From Parascedosporium putredinis (lineage: Eukaryota; Ascomycota; Sordariomycetes; Microascales; Microascaceae), in contig CASHTG010000001.1 in assembly GCA_949357655.1 (NCBI GenBank), positions 620,001-684,000 on the forward strand: a DNA stretch of 64,000 bases, in the 5' to 3' direction. Under the pieces are notes generated by a model, which was given only the letters and a program-made list of their open reading frames with translations, ran no database searches and was not told where the DNA came from. This document shows, piece after piece, positions 46,054-58,128 of this stretch. Position 1 is the stretch's first letter. Every line of letters begins with the position of its first letter. Position numbers and translations under genes: made by a program.

Positions 46054-47984
46054 AGGGAATAAACGTGGCCTTTCCCTTACCTCACCGCAGGTTTAGCCGT
46101 GAGAGAGTGAGGCGCCGTTTTCGCACCATAGCCGTGCGCTTTACTACGAAGATCCTCCGCCCCCTTCCTCTCTTCGCTTCTCGATATGTATTAGATTTTT
46201 CTTTTTCTGTATCATTTTTTATCCCTTTTTTTTTCTTTTTCTTTTGTGTTAAACGCCTCAGGTTTGCCTAGCCTCGATTTGCAGATCTGTTTGGTGTGGC
46301 TGCTTGAGGAGTCGGAGGAAAGATTTCATGATACCTAGATGGCGGACGAACCATAGATAATATTACAAGGCAGCAAGGAAAGCGACTGCACGGTGGGGAG
46401 GAGAGATTATGGGATTTGATGATGAAAGCCGGTGGAAACTTGTTGTGGACTACTACCGAAAGGACCGAGGAGAGCCATGATGTAGCGCTAGTATGGACTG
46501 GTAGGCCCTGGCGACGTCGCATACGGGCAAGGGGAGGAAGACGGAGCGCCGGGTTGAAGCTAGATGAGGTAGAGAGACGTTGAACACGAATTCAATGGGA
46601 ATTGACCCAATACCAATTATAGCAAAAGCATGCCTCTCTTGTCTCGTCTTGTTTGCTACCGCGGTGCCCTATGTTGGCAGCACGTATAGCCTCAAGCTCC
46701 CTTGTGCCCTGAGCGGCCCACCAAGGTGCACAAAATCCCAAGAAAGGTTCTACATGTATTATATTGTGGACGGGATGGTCTTATACCGTCATCGTCTCCT
46801 GGTCCATTGGGCCGATTCAATAGGCCGGGAGTCCGTCCCAAGCAATGTGTACGTACAGAGCGGAAGGGACCCAAGAAACCCATTGGATCCGTTCAGGGTG
46901 TCATTGATCGACCCATCCTCTGCTTTGGTGTTTTTTCCCCGCGTATCCGTGGGTACCCTCGTCTCGGGTGTCTCTGTGTCTGTCCCTACCTCACTATTTC
47001 CCCGTGCACCTGTCAAAAAAGAATAATTTGAGCCCCATTCGTACTATCTCGAAAGCTGCAGGCTGTAAGCAATGGAGAGTGCACACACATACAACCGATA
47101 CATTTCCGCCCAGGAAATTACCAAGTGCAGTGAGTGACGACATGACAGGTGGGACAAAGAGAAAAAAAAGAGGGAGAAGCTAAAGGGGAATCGTGGGCGG
47201 GGAAGCGAGGCATGGGGCGGCGATCCAAGCTATTTTTTTCTTCTTCTCCACGGTTTTGCCTCATCAAAGTGTCGAGTCTCATGAGGGGGAAACTATTAGA
47301 TGGAAGCTCTCGAAGCTCTGGCTCGTTGACGTTGATGGGGGCTGTGACCGTCGAGATACCTCGGCATCTTCCCCGCAAAAACCGAGCCAACGCCAGAGCA
47401 CCACGGGCCTTGAAGCGAGATTGAGGGGAGGAGGAGGGGCGGGCAATGAGCTAACGCTAAAACCAACCCGGCCGAGAGCTCCACGTATCGTCCGGGGGCG
47501 CAGAAGGAAAAAAACACAGGGAGAGGGGACGGTTTTGATAGGGTCTGACCTCTGCGTTGTTGCTGTCCTGTCCCGAGCTAATACCGCCGTCGATTCAATT
47601 GGGGTTTTTTTCTAGTTTAGTTTCCCCATGTGCTGCCGCGTAGAGAGTAGAGCTTTGCCAGTCTAAAAACCGTTGGATTTGGGTACGAGGTCAAAGAGGA
47701 GGTTCCGTCGTCGATCGAGTTCCCCGTTTCGCTCTGGCTGTTTAAATAGTATATCTAGTTTCCTTGTGACATCCATCCTTTCTTCCCTTTTCTATTTTCT
47801 CTTTCCACGTCCGCCATCTTCCATCTTCCTTGACGCCACCCTCCTCTCTTGTCCCCCTTTGCTCCTCACAAAATCTCGGCTCAGCATCAACAGCAGCCTC
47901 CACAACACTCCCGCTTCCTATCCACACACACGCACACACACACGCACACACACGCACGCAAGACAACCCCCAAATCTCGCAATC
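46054..47984. other. Intergenic region ending in a CA-rich leader
   Basis: 1.9 kb. T-rich 3' flank of the previous gene (46195-46250), then mixed DNA. A 148-codon ORF at 46580-47026 has a hydrophobic start but no other support. The last 160 bp is C/T-rich with a CA repeat at 47923-47960, the probable 5' UTR of the nitronate monooxygenase. Confidence 0.45.
47923..47960. repeat. CA microsatellite in 5' UTR
   Basis: Imperfect (CA)n with interspersed CG steps, ending about 25 bp before the nitronate monooxygenase start. Length variation here could affect the leader. Confidence 0.8.
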
Positions 47985-49045
47985 ATGGCGCCTCAAGCCC
48001 CCATCACCACCCCCTCACCTCCCTCCTCGGCATCTCCCACCCCATCCTCCTCGCCGGCATGGCCCGCGTCTCAGGCGGCCGCCTCGCCGCCGCCGTCTCC
48101 AACGCCGGCGGTCTCGGCGTCATCGGCGGCTTCATGTACACCCCCGAGCAACTACGGGAAATCATCGCCGAGATGAAGGCCAACTTTAGCCGCCCGGACC
48201 TCCCCTTCGGCGTCGACCTGGCCCTGCCCCAGGTCGGCGGCAACGCCCGCAAGACGAACCACGACTACACGGGCGGCAAGCTCGACGAGCTCATCGACAT
48301 CACCATCGACTCCGGCGCCAAGCTCTTCGTCTGCGCCGTCGGCGTACCCCCAAGAGCGTCATCGACCGCCTGCACGCCGCCGGCATCCTCGTCATGAACA
48401 TGGTCGGCCACCCCAAGCACGCCGTCAAGGCCCTCGACCTCGGCGTCGACATGGTGTGCGCCCAGGGCGGCGAGGGCGGCGGCCACACCGGCTCCGTCGC
48501 CAACTCCATCCTCATCCCCGCCGTCGTCGACGTCGCTCGCCGCTACCGCCCCGCCGCCCTCGGTGGCAAGCAGACGGCCCTCGTTGTCGCCGCCGGCGGC
48601 ATCTCGACCGGTCGCGCCCTCGCTTCGTCCCTCATGCAGGGCGCCGCCGGCGTCTGGGTCGGCACCCGCTTCGTCGCGTCCAAGGAGGCCAACTGCAGCG
48701 AGGAGCACAAGAACGCCGTCGTCGAGTGCACCCTCGACGATACCCAGACCACCCTCGTCATCTCTGGCCGCCCCTCCGCATGAAGACCAACGCCTACATC
48801 CAGGGCTGGCACGACAGGCCCCTCGAAGTCAAGAAGCTGTGCGATAGCGGCATCGTGCCCCTCGAGCACGACCTCGACCAGGGCAAGGACGTCGACCTCC
48901 CCACCTCATGGGCCAGGTCGCCGGCATCATCCAGGAGGTCAAGAGCGCCGGTGATATTGTCGACGAGATGGTGGGCGAGGCTGCCGACATGCTGAGGCTC
49001 GGCGGCACGTACCTCAACGGCGGCAACGACAGGAGTAGGCTATAA
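47985..49045 (+). CDS. Nitronate monooxygenase (2-nitropropane dioxygenase family)
   Basis: FMN-dependent TIM-barrel enzyme that oxidises alkyl nitronates such as propionate-3-nitronate, a plant or fungal toxin, to less harmful products (family knowledge). MAPQAPITTP is joined to LTSLLGISHPILLAGMARVS by one base in the C5 run 48010-48014. Next: AAAVSNAGGLGVIGGFMY, PFGVDLALPQVGG, VMNMVGHPKHAVKALDLGVD, the FMN phosphate loop CAQGGEGGGHTGSVANSILI, and VVAAGGISTGRALASSLMQGAAGVWVGTRF (quoted in two parts in the protein, continuous here). The C-terminus is VAGIIQEVKSAGDIVDEMVG. Breaks near 48345, 48775 and 48905. No signal peptide, so cytosolic. About 350 residues, normal. Confidence 0.9.
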
Positions 49046-49739
49046 AGACCATTTTCTATCTGATATTGGGAAATGGGCGGAGTGACCATGGGAAAAAGGC
49101 AAACTTTCTCAGCTGACCTTTCTTTTCTTCCTTATTAACGTGAACATGTATCTCTCTATTTCAAGTTTCATCTAATATTTTGTACAAAATTACATCTACA
49201 ATTGAATATTGAGCTTCATCTTGGCCTTTTGCTTGCTGAGTGAGCGAGCTTGTTGCCCGCTTGTGCCTGTGCCATTCCGTTCACTCTTCTAACCACAAGC
49301 CAATCCGCCATGATATTTGACCGCCGGCCCCAAAAACATGGGATATATAACAGTCTTGCACAAGCCTTCAACTTTGTCTTTTCAAATTCCAAATCTTTGT
49401 CCCAATTGACAAGAATTCGATGAGAACATGAACTGACGTCAAAGCCCATATCCCACATTCACCCAAAACGAAGCTTAACGGCTTTTGTGTTGACAGCCGC
49501 CAACAGTCGGCACAAGCACGAACCAATCCGAGCACAACAAAAATTTAGTTTGTCAATTCTCGTCTTGAGCCTCAAGCATCCAACGTCCCATCATCTCGAA
49601 AAAGCTCTCCGACAGCCTCTCGACACCATCACGCGCTCAGCCCTCCGCAAACAACCCCTCGGCTGGCCTTTCACTCGTCCCTTCCCAAGAGGAAACAACA
49701 ACCCTTCCGGGTGCGAGCTCGCCGAACGAGCCGACAGCG
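49046..49739. other. Intergenic region
   Basis: 694 bp between the nitronate monooxygenase stop and the bL34m start. AT-rich 3' flank at 49110-49210; no gene seen. Confidence 0.5.
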
Positions 49740-50303
49740 ATGATCCGCCAACCCCTTTTCCGCCTCGCCGCCAGCGCGACGGCGCGCCCCATCCTCCCGA
49801 CTGCCCTTCGCACGACGCCCACCGCCAGGTAAGAGACGTTTTCCCCGGCTCGCTTCTCTGCTGTACTCAGCGAGGAGGGGGAGAATATCGCGCATACGTG
49901 GAAACCAAAGAGCCCCACAGTGGGAAACAGCGGGAAAGACAGAAGGACTTGGAAAACTAACCAGCACCGCCAATTTTTCATCAGACTCTTTTCCTCCCTC
50001 CCGAGCCTCCGCCCCTCTCTCCTCCCCAACACGGCGGCCATTTCCCGCCCCGCCGCCTTTACGCCGCTCCAGACAACCACCAATGCCGCGGGCGCCCTCG
50101 ATCTCGTCCCGCAGACGTCCATTTCGTGCCACCCGGCCTTCTTGGCGGCGCAGGTCCGCTGCGGCCCGCGCAACACGATGAACCGCAACTCGCGGTTGAA
50201 GAGGAAGAGGAAGCACGGTTTCCTGTCGAGAATCAGGACGAAGAACGGAAGGAAAACTCTGTTGAGGAGATTGGAGAAGGGGAGGTGCAGGCTCTCCAAC
50301 TAG
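49740..50303 (+). CDS. MRPL34: Mitochondrial ribosomal protein bL34m
   Basis: Component of the mitochondrial large ribosomal subunit. Exon 1 (49740-49828) encodes MIRQPLFRLAASATARPI, a basic, Ser/Ala-rich mitochondrial presequence. Intron 49829-49984 has GTAAGA, a CTAAC branch site near 49957 and TCAG. Exon 2 gives LFSSLPSLRPSLLPN, a spacer, and the diagnostic C-terminus RLKRKRKHGFLSRIRTKNGR followed by KTLLRRLEKGR, the universal bL34 signature. Length is about 135 residues, as expected for a fungal bL34m with a long presequence. No frame break. Confidence 0.88.
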
Positions 50304-50639
50304 GCGCTTCCTTGCTTCCCGCTTGGTCCATTCAGGAGGATAATGGTTCGGGATTGTAGCTGGATGAACTTCGCCATTGCATCTTGAATCAAGGTTACGA
50401 AGAAAAACACTCCACCACCGCGCGATGGGATTATGGGAGGGATCCATGGATACCTTTGGGGGTCAGCTACGTGGGGCGGCGTGATGTATGAGTAGATGTA
50501 GGGTAGGCATGGATAGAACGAGGTCTGCTTTCGGATCCTCTGTGTACCTATACGAACTTGCTAAGCCAGAAAGATCCTTTCTTTTTTTCTTCTCATCCTC
50601 GTCGTCTTCCCCTCCATCTAACTCCGTTCCCCAAACCTG

Positions 50640-52850
50640 ACCTAACCCGAGGTGAGCAGGCCCAGCCCACTTTCCGCGGAGTGGCCTAGAGATGTCCTAG
50701 CAGCTACCTAAACAGAGGAAGTATGCTATGTGTGCGAGTCGGCAGCGATAATCTTCTGTCACAAGTACGAGGTGGCGAAATGTCCTGGAAGGGCTATGCA
50801 TGCTAGTCTTTTCTTCTAGACTCAGCATCCGAAAGCAAGGGCTAGTTAGCTTCGGCCAAGGTTCGAGAATGAGCCGCCCTAGGCCGGTGGGTGAATTTAG
50901 TACTAAGAAAGATGCAAACTTATATCTAGATAGAAGCGCACTCGCTGTGTCGCCGTGTGGTGCAACAGCGACTCCCCGAGGGCGGGCTAACATATCTGCA
51001 AAGGATAAAGGAAGTCAAGCTTGGTCCCGTTTAGTCCCTGTTCCTCCGTGGCCTCGAAAAGGGGGATTGTCTCTCGATGCAGCTTGCAGGCTTCGTTCGT
51101 TGGTTCTCCTGCCTGATATACAGGACGCACACTCGCTACTGTATTCACGTTGTGGCCTCGGTAATGTCCAAGGATACAACAACAAATTGCTAGGTTGACG
51201 AGGCAATCCCGATCGAGAAGCTCACGAGCATTATGTCGTCTCCACCAGAACTGGAATCTTAACTTGTCTCCCGAGCCATCTCGCTTGTTCGGAGACTCAT
51301 AGAATGATGGTACTCACAGCTCAGCCGTTCCAAGGCTACAACTTAGCTTGAAGCAAGGGGCCCAGGAGGTGTGGGCATCTTACAAGGGCCAACTTGCACA
51401 GCATCGTGTGCCTAGGAGAAACCCTCCTCACTTACGAGGGTGGCCTGGCCGACTTGTGGGCGTGGGTGGACACCATGGTTCCGCCTTGGAAGCAATGAAG
51501 CACTCCTGCATATGTAGTCGGACTCTCCGACGGGTGGCTAGGCTATACATCCCGTCACGCACATCTTAAACAAAAAGAAAAGCCGCGAAACTGCTCTACG
51601 CCTAGAATTTATGCAACCTTTTCCCTAGAGACTGCACGCCTTCGCGCTGCTTGCGAACATGGCTATTAAAAAACCTCAAGCACCGTATCGGAGTGACGAA
51701 CTAACAGCGTTCCCATTCTAGGTGAGGCGAAGGCGAAGGCGAAGGCGACAGAGACACCAACAGGGCCAAGCCATGGAAGAAGGAAAGAGTACGGAGCGAA
51801 AAGAGATTACCGTTCCGAATGAATGCGTACTTCATTCATCTTAGCAGTTTCTCTCCGGATAGTTGGCTCTCATTCCCGCTCTGCCTCACGTTTCAAGAGC
51901 TGGCTAGGCAAGACTTGGGCCCGGCTCTTTGCCAAGGGCCGCGTTTTCTAGAAAGAAGGACGCCCAATCCTTGGTTAGCTAGGTCGAGTAGGTTGGATAT
52001 CTCGTTTCCCGTCAACGCCCGCCTTCTGCCGTTTGCCTCGCAAGCAAACCCCCAAGAGGGCGAGCAGGTCGGCGGATGTGAGGTAGCAGCCGCGACACTC
52101 TTTCTTATGAGAATCCCAACAAAAATACAAATCGCGTTGTTCCTTGATCCGAAATATCCACTCAGCCCTACTAGGGGTTGCGTTTGTTTACGGGGATGTT
52201 AGCCAAGAGGTAATAATAACAGAAAGAATAGAGTTGCATCCGAAAAGGAAATTATAGTCGAGGTATTAGCTCAATGGTCGAGGAATAATGGTCTGCCTTT
52301 TTTGTGGGCGTTATTAACTAGGTGGGCTATAGATTGATGATTGCCGGTCGACTCATTGTCCCTAAACCCATTCGTGGTGATAACATTATACAAAGGACAG
52401 AATGTGCTATTCCCCGCGATGGTTTAATCTCAGCTCATCTCAGCTCGCCTTCCCTAGGCAAAGTCGGGTTGGGATATTGCTACTGTCCCGGACGGGCCAG
52501 GCTCGGCGGGCGTATCTCGCTTGAGCCCGCAATATTCCAGATGTTTCCCAAGTTAGGAATGGGGATGGTGTGCACATTAGTCGTGAGCGGGATGAGGAAT
52601 AAATTTGCGGGCACGAGACGGCAGCCAGCACGGCTATTTGCGAGATGGAGAGAAAAAGATTCTGGCTCGCCGCTCACGTCCTTTCTTCCTCTTGGATCCA
52701 TCCCAAGTTCATCGACTGGTGCTGGGAGAACCGGGGGATCATTGGTGGACTCTGGGGTTCTCGGGTCCGACGGACCAAGTTGTGCGTGCCGTACGCTGGA
52801 ATACGTGAACCCCTGTCGAAGAGGATTTCTTGCTCTCGGCACTGAGTAAT
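50640..52850. other. Block of foreign sequence texture, no fungal gene
   Basis: About 2.2 kb that reads unlike the rest. GC is near 50% in samples, CTAG tetramers are unusually common (for example CCTAGCAG, TCTAGACTC, CCCTAGG, CCTAGAGAC), and there are no fungal-style introns and no long ORF with family similarity. A GGCGAA hexamer repeat sits at 51726-51750. The wording recalls plant mitochondrial spacer DNA, but this is impression, not a match. Boundaries are approximate. It could be an organelle-derived insertion, an assembly chimera or an old degenerate repeat. Confidence 0.4.
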
Positions 52851-52858
52851 AACTGAAG

Positions 52859-53110
52859 CTACCGCTGGACTGCTTGTTCCTTGGGTGCTTCTAGTCTCAA
52901 CACTGGCCATTTCTTTTCAAGATCCACGACCAGGTCAATCCGGGACCATCTGGTAATACTTTGTACAATGATTTCGCCTTTTTCATTCAAGGCGCCCAGA
53001 CCCCATCCACGAACAAGCACTTTACGCGTGTGCTTGGGGGACATCTGGATGGACTGATACAACGTCGCGCCAAGACCACAGACCCCGGCGCATAAAAGCC
53101 GGTGTTAATG
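52859..53110 (-). pseudogene. Fragment resembling FAD-dependent monooxygenase (salicylate hydroxylase-like)
   Basis: The minus-strand peptide LGATLYQSIQMSPKHTRKVL, then RGWGLGALNEKG, TRWSRIDLVVDLEK, resembles the GAGIQ.SPN..R.L..WGLG....KG block that follows the FAD-binding motif in salicylate-hydroxylase-type enzymes. The Gly-rich dinucleotide motif expected about 40 residues earlier is not found upstream, and nothing continues downstream, where the block of foreign texture begins. The family assignment rests on one short block and is tentative. Confidence 0.35.
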
Positions 53111-53760
53111 CGAACATGGTCAAAAGGGTAAGTAGGTCCTGATCGACGACATGGATACTTCAAGTCATCACAAAGCAAAATTGTTGTGGAAATAAGATCA
53201 AAGGGTTCAAGATCAGACGTCGCTCGAGTTTCGTACTTGTAGAAAGAAGAAAAAGATAAGGAAAAAAAAAAGAGAAGGAGAGAAAAGAGGCGCAAGGCAC
53301 AACTGTTAACCACTGCGAAAGACCTTACCGGAAAGACTTGGCTGGGCTGTGCGATTAAAAAACCCCCGTTCTCGCCAATCGCGATCGGTGGTGCCTGAGA
53401 TCGATGTGATCCCCTGCATCAGCTCAGGCAGACTCGCCATTCCCCCATGTATACAGGTCGCAGTTGATGGAATTATACGATGCGCAAGAGGAGGAGAGGG
53501 GAGAATAGGAGGATAGAGGAAGAGCATGATTGGGGGAAGGTGGATGAAGGCGTGCAAGCGAGGGCTGATGCTGAGGTCAGGTCGGGTCAGGTCCCAGATG
53601 GCCCTTGGGAAGGTGCGGCCGAAGGCAAGCTGTCAGCGCGGAAAAGCCATCGCCACAGCAGGTTCCAAGGGGATGAGACTGGGGATAGGAGCAAAAGCGA
53701 GAATGTAAATGCGGATGCAATGCACCCATGGATCCATGGATGTGTCAATGTTCTGCGCAC

Positions 53761-53801
53761 GAGTGTGTGTGAGTGTGAGTGTGAATGTGTGTGTGTGTGT
53801 G
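53761..53801. repeat. GT microsatellite
   Basis: Imperfect (GT)n with GA/GAAT interruptions. Confidence 0.85.
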
Positions 53802-54045
53802 CCTGGCTTGTGTCATCCGCTCACGGGCGGGTCCCGGAAGGAGGTTCGCCGGCCTATGAAAGTCTGTGTAAAGGACTGGTTTGGCAGCCACTTCTCGGAA
53901 TAAGTGGGCGATGGTCAGGCCGGCTGAGACTCCACTGTCAGCACCCCACCATCCTCGTCCCGCACCAATAACTACGTTTTTTTAGACGATACCGGTATTA
54001 TCAGTACGCTCCCATCTCGTCTCAACTGGCACTGAAAGGAAAGAA

Positions 54046-54068
54046 AGAGAGAGAGAGAGAGAGAGAGA
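54046..54068. repeat. GA microsatellite
   Basis: Near-perfect (GA)n of about 11 units. Confidence 0.9.
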
Positions 54069-55944
54069 TAGAAATCGGAGGAAGGCAAGAGAGAGAGGAG
54101 AGATCGGGAGGGGTAGAGGTATGCCTTGTAAAGGATAGTAAACTTCCAAGTGACATATACGATTGATATGCCTCGAGTCAAATATTCTTCATGAGGAAGG
54201 CGCCAATCCGTCGCCCCTTTCCTTGAAGCACATCACAGCTCCAGGTTGCATCGCGCCGCATCGCGCCCCCTCTTCCCCTCATTCACGTGGAACGAGAGGG
54301 AGAGAATGGAGAGAATCACTCACAGTAGACGCCTTACAAGTGGGCGCGCACACGTACACTCTCACGTACAAGACAGACAGATGTGCACGCTAGATCAAGG
54401 CCGAGTCGTTTCCTTACTACCTACCCTACTACCTACCCCAGACCATTTTTGACCGCAAGAGCCGGCCTCTGCCCTCTTCAAGACCCACCAACCTCCCTCT
54501 CGGCGCAAAACCTCCCTCTCCTGACGGTGCATCGCGCGTTTCCTTCCCGCATTCCGGCCAAGAAGGAAAAAAAAAAGAAACTTGGCTCTTTTTTCCCCTC
54601 TTTCCTCGCCCGGTGCCTCGTCAACTGACGTTGCAAAACAGCTTGAATTGGGTTATCACGTCCGAAGTGTTTCCTTTTGACCGCTCGAACCGTTCCATCG
54701 CCATTGTTACATTCGTTGTTTTTTGTTTTCGGCGGATGGGGTATGTTGTGTGGGTGTGTGGGGGAGGGAAGGGCCGGCTTGGGATAAAAGGACAAGCAAC
54801 ATAGACTCTTTGGTCAATCGTGGGGAGTGCTTACTGAGGTCTTTTTGCTCCCCTGGGGCTCTTCGGAAGGCTGGCCAGACAGCTGCACGGGCCTAGCCGC
54901 CTGATTGATCCGCCAGTGGTGATGATGAATAGAGCCCTGGGCTCAAGGCACTTGCCTCCCTCGAAGAATGAGCGCAAGGGGCGTGCAGTCTCTCAATGTT
55001 GTAGTTGCCCCATCAAGTGCTGCCCTCAAATCCCATCAATCCGCAAACCGCGCCCCGGGCTCCATTCAAATTGGATCCATTGTCCTGAATTGATGAATGT
55101 CCTCAACTCAACTGTCTAAATCCCCATTGATCGGGACCCCTGTCCAGGTGCTCCGTGCTGCAAGCCTCACCCTTACCCGCCCCCATTCGTCACCCCCCAT
55201 CATACCCCATCCACCACGAGAGTCCTATAATGCCTTGCATGCTATATCGCAGCCCACAATTCCCCGGATCGATGGTCACGATGCTCCCAGATGACCACCC
55301 GGGCCCCAGTCTATGCACGCGGGAACCTTGGAGGCTGGCGGTTCGAGACCCGGCTAGTGTGTCCCCCAAAGATACTGCACACAAGCCTCTCTCCCCTTCC
55401 TCTTCGTCTCCCCCTTCCGCTCTTCCGCCAATTAATGCCATCCGAACTAATCCGCTTGGCGGATCAAAGTATGGGAAAGGGAAAAAAAAAGGACAGACCA
55501 AGAGGTAAAAGGACGGAGCAAGAACAAGGTCTCCCCCTCTCCTACCATGCCCGATTGAGCTTTCTGCTCCGTCCCTTGCTTGCGCATCCAAGGGTAGCTT
55601 CTTTGACAGCTCGACAATGACGAGGCCTGCTTTGGCCTTTTCCTGGCTCGTCCTCGCGCATCGTTGAGGAGGAATCAAAGAAGCGCGGAGCGATTTTTGG
55701 GACAAGAGACGGAAAAGAAAAGAGCCCCAAAAAAAGATCGCCAACGTTGAATGATACTTACTCTTTTCGGCCATCAGCCCCGAGGCTTGGGTCAGACCGG
55801 GGTCCCGGTCCCCCTCTTCAGCGATTCTCTTGGCTTACAAGCTTTTTTGCCCTGCCCTGCCCTGCCTTGCCCTGTCCGGCCATATACGGATTATACACGC
55901 TGGCGATGCTCGCGCGGGTTGACATGGCGCTCCAAGGAAACGAG

Positions 55945-55950
55945 TATATA
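55945..55950 (+). promoter_or_regulatory. Candidate TATA box of the lipase gene
   Basis: TATATA about 145 bp before the lipase ATG, followed by a C/T-rich leader rich in CTCGTC units (56007-56090). Confidence 0.55.
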
Positions 55951-56093
55951 TGAAGAAGACGCCCGCGGATCGTGAGATTTGTGTCTCTTTTTGCTTCATC
56001 TGTTGGACTCGTCGATTCTGCATCCTCGCTCTTCATCCTCATCCTCGTTCTCGTCCTCGTCCCTGAACTTTTTTGGTCTCCTCTCTCCCCACA

Positions 56094-57359
56094 ATGGTGT
56101 CCCTTAAGCAGCTTGCCCTCTTCATCGGTCTCGCCTCGGCGACTCCCATCGAGCCTCGAACCATCGAGCGTCGTGGTATGTCTTCCCTGTCAAGTCCACT
56201 GCCTTGATTCCGTACACATCGTGTCTGTTAAAAAAGGTCACTAACACGCACTTCTTCTTCTTGTGCCCCCATAGCCGTCTCGGCCACCGACCTCGCCAAC
56301 TTCAAGTTCTGGGTCCAGTACTCTTCCGCCGCCTACTGCAACACCAACAATGCCGCCGGCTCCTTGGTCACCTGCGGCTCCGGCACCTGCGCCAGCGTGC
56401 AAGCCAACAAGGCCACCATCGTCAAGACCATCTCGTGAGTTCGGATCCCCGCGGGGAGGGACCTCTCCCTAGCTCGTAAAACCGTGCAAGTTCTTTGTGT
56501 GTATATATGCTAACACCTCACGCAGTGGACCTAGCTCGGACTTTCGGCTTTTGTCGCCGTGGATCCCGTTCAAAAGGCCGTCGTAGTATCGGTTAGGGGT
56601 AGCAGCAACGTCCTGAACTGGATCACCAAGTAAGATCCCCCCTCCCCCTTACTTAACACGTCGACTGGACTAACCACCCGGCTCTCTTCCCACCCAACAG
56701 CCTCAACTTTGGCTACACCGGCTGCCCCTCGGGCTTCCCTCGGGATGCACCATGCACTCCGGTTTCAAGAACGCCTGGGAAGAAATCTCCTCCGCCGTCG
56801 TATCCGCCGTCAACAGCGGCCTGGCCAGCAACCCCTCGTACAAGGTCGTCGTCACCGGCCACTCCCTCGGCGGCGCCGTCGGCACCATTGCCGGCGCCCA
56901 CCTCCGGAGGGTCCTGTCCAAGTCCATCGACATCTTCACCTACGGTTCCCCCGCGTCGGCAACTCCGTCTTCGTCGACTACGTCAGCTCCCAGTCCGGTA
57001 GCCACTACCGCGTCACCCACGGTTCCGACCCCGTCCCGCGCCTGCCGCCCGCCATCCTCGGCTTCCGCCATACTACCCCCGAGTACTGGATTGCCGCCAA
57101 TGCCGCCGACGACGGCGTCTGGGCCGCCAACGAGATCACCGTCTGCACCGGCACCAGCAACCTTTCTTGCAACGGCGGCACCATCCTCCTCGCCGTCGAT
57201 GCCCACCTGAGCTACTTCCAGAGTGTCGGTGGCTGCTCAGCCGCCTCCCGCAGGGACGAAGACGAGTCCGTTTCCGAGGAGCTGCTCGCTGAGAGGGTCA
57301 AGACCCTCTCCCTTCTTGACCAGGAGTACTTCAGGAACCTTGGCGACAATGCTCCCTAA
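56094..57359 (+). CDS. Secreted class 3 lipase (triacylglycerol lipase / feruloyl-esterase-like)
   Basis: Alpha/beta-hydrolase secreted to the medium, hydrolysing triacylglycerols or related esters. The start at 56094 gives signal peptide [20 protein letters not shown] and a short propeptide (RTIERRA). Introns: 56176-56274 (branch CTAAC), 56435-56525 and 56630-56700. Mature parts: [48 protein letters not shown], the nucleophile elbow [20 protein letters not shown], the Asp site [12 protein letters not shown] and the His site DAHLSYF. Cysteine positions match secreted lipases. One base in the T run 56542-56544, and others near 56745 and 56955, restore the frame. Total about 340 residues. The C-terminal acidic tail ([18 protein letters not shown]) is longer than in the Thermomyces-type enzyme. 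Confidence 0.93.
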
Positions 57360-58128
57360 GCGGATAATCATTCTATGTTGATCTTTTTTTCTTCTCTTCT
57401 TCTTCTGGGGGATACCGGAGTTTGTTGATTGGGCTTGGGTGGAAAGGAGTTATTTGCTGGGGGATCTATTGCATCTGACATCATTTTATTGTTCAAAGTT
57501 CTTTTTGGGGGAGAAAGGGGGTATCTTAGGGGTTTGGGTCATCAATGTTTCCGTCTGAAAGTCGTGGGATTTGGTTAAGGAAAGGGATTGGGATATGGTA
57601 TTTTGGAGACACGGATTTTATCGATGCATTAGCACTACAATGAATGATGATTGACTGGTTTGTTGCATGAACGAGAATCGCGCTACTGGCTTAAAGCATT
57701 GCATGCAGAGGGAAGTATGTGGCGGGCACTGAGGCTCGGGGGTGCCACAGCCGTCGTCTAACGTTAAAGACGCAAGCGAAGGGGTGGTTACGGTGGAGCT
57801 AGAGAGATTTGACGTATCAACATTATCCCATTGTGTAAGAGTAGAAAGCTAATCGACCACTGGGAGAAGCGGAATGGCTGGCTTGGAAATCGTCAAGAAC
57901 TTGGAACCCGGCAAAACTAGGTGAAAATCAAGCAATACATCCATATCCGATGGGCGTAAAAATGGTGCAAACACGCCCCAGCCAACATGATTGCCAACCT
58001 TTGATCCACAACTCCAGGAAGAAAACGAAAAGAAAAAGAAAAAAGAAAAAAAGGGGGAGAAAAGGTCAAAGTGGAAGGCGAGAGTGCGTGTAATCGACCT
58101 TAGAAGTAGTCCTCTTCACCCTCGATAA
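57360..58128. other. Convergent 3' region
   Basis: 769 bp between lipase and RAD7 ends, with a T/C tract (57385-57406) and an A-rich tract (58019-58054). No gene. Confidence 0.5.

Larger units (their letters stand above)
53111..56093. other. Long gene-free region with simple repeats
   Basis: About 3 kb without a supported gene. It contains a GT tract (53761-53801), a GA tract (54046-54068), palindromic CATGGATCCATG at 53727-53738, and T/C-rich leader DNA before the lipase. Scattered short ORFs show no family features. Confidence 0.45.

Noticed and set aside
46580..47026. 148-codon ORF with a hydrophobic start, possible small secreted protein
   Set aside because: Overlapping ORFs of similar length on both strands, no cysteine pattern and no promoter signal.
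55335..55365. GGTTCGAGACC, another tRNA B-box look-alike
   Set aside because: The flanking bases do not form the T stem or a cloverleaf.
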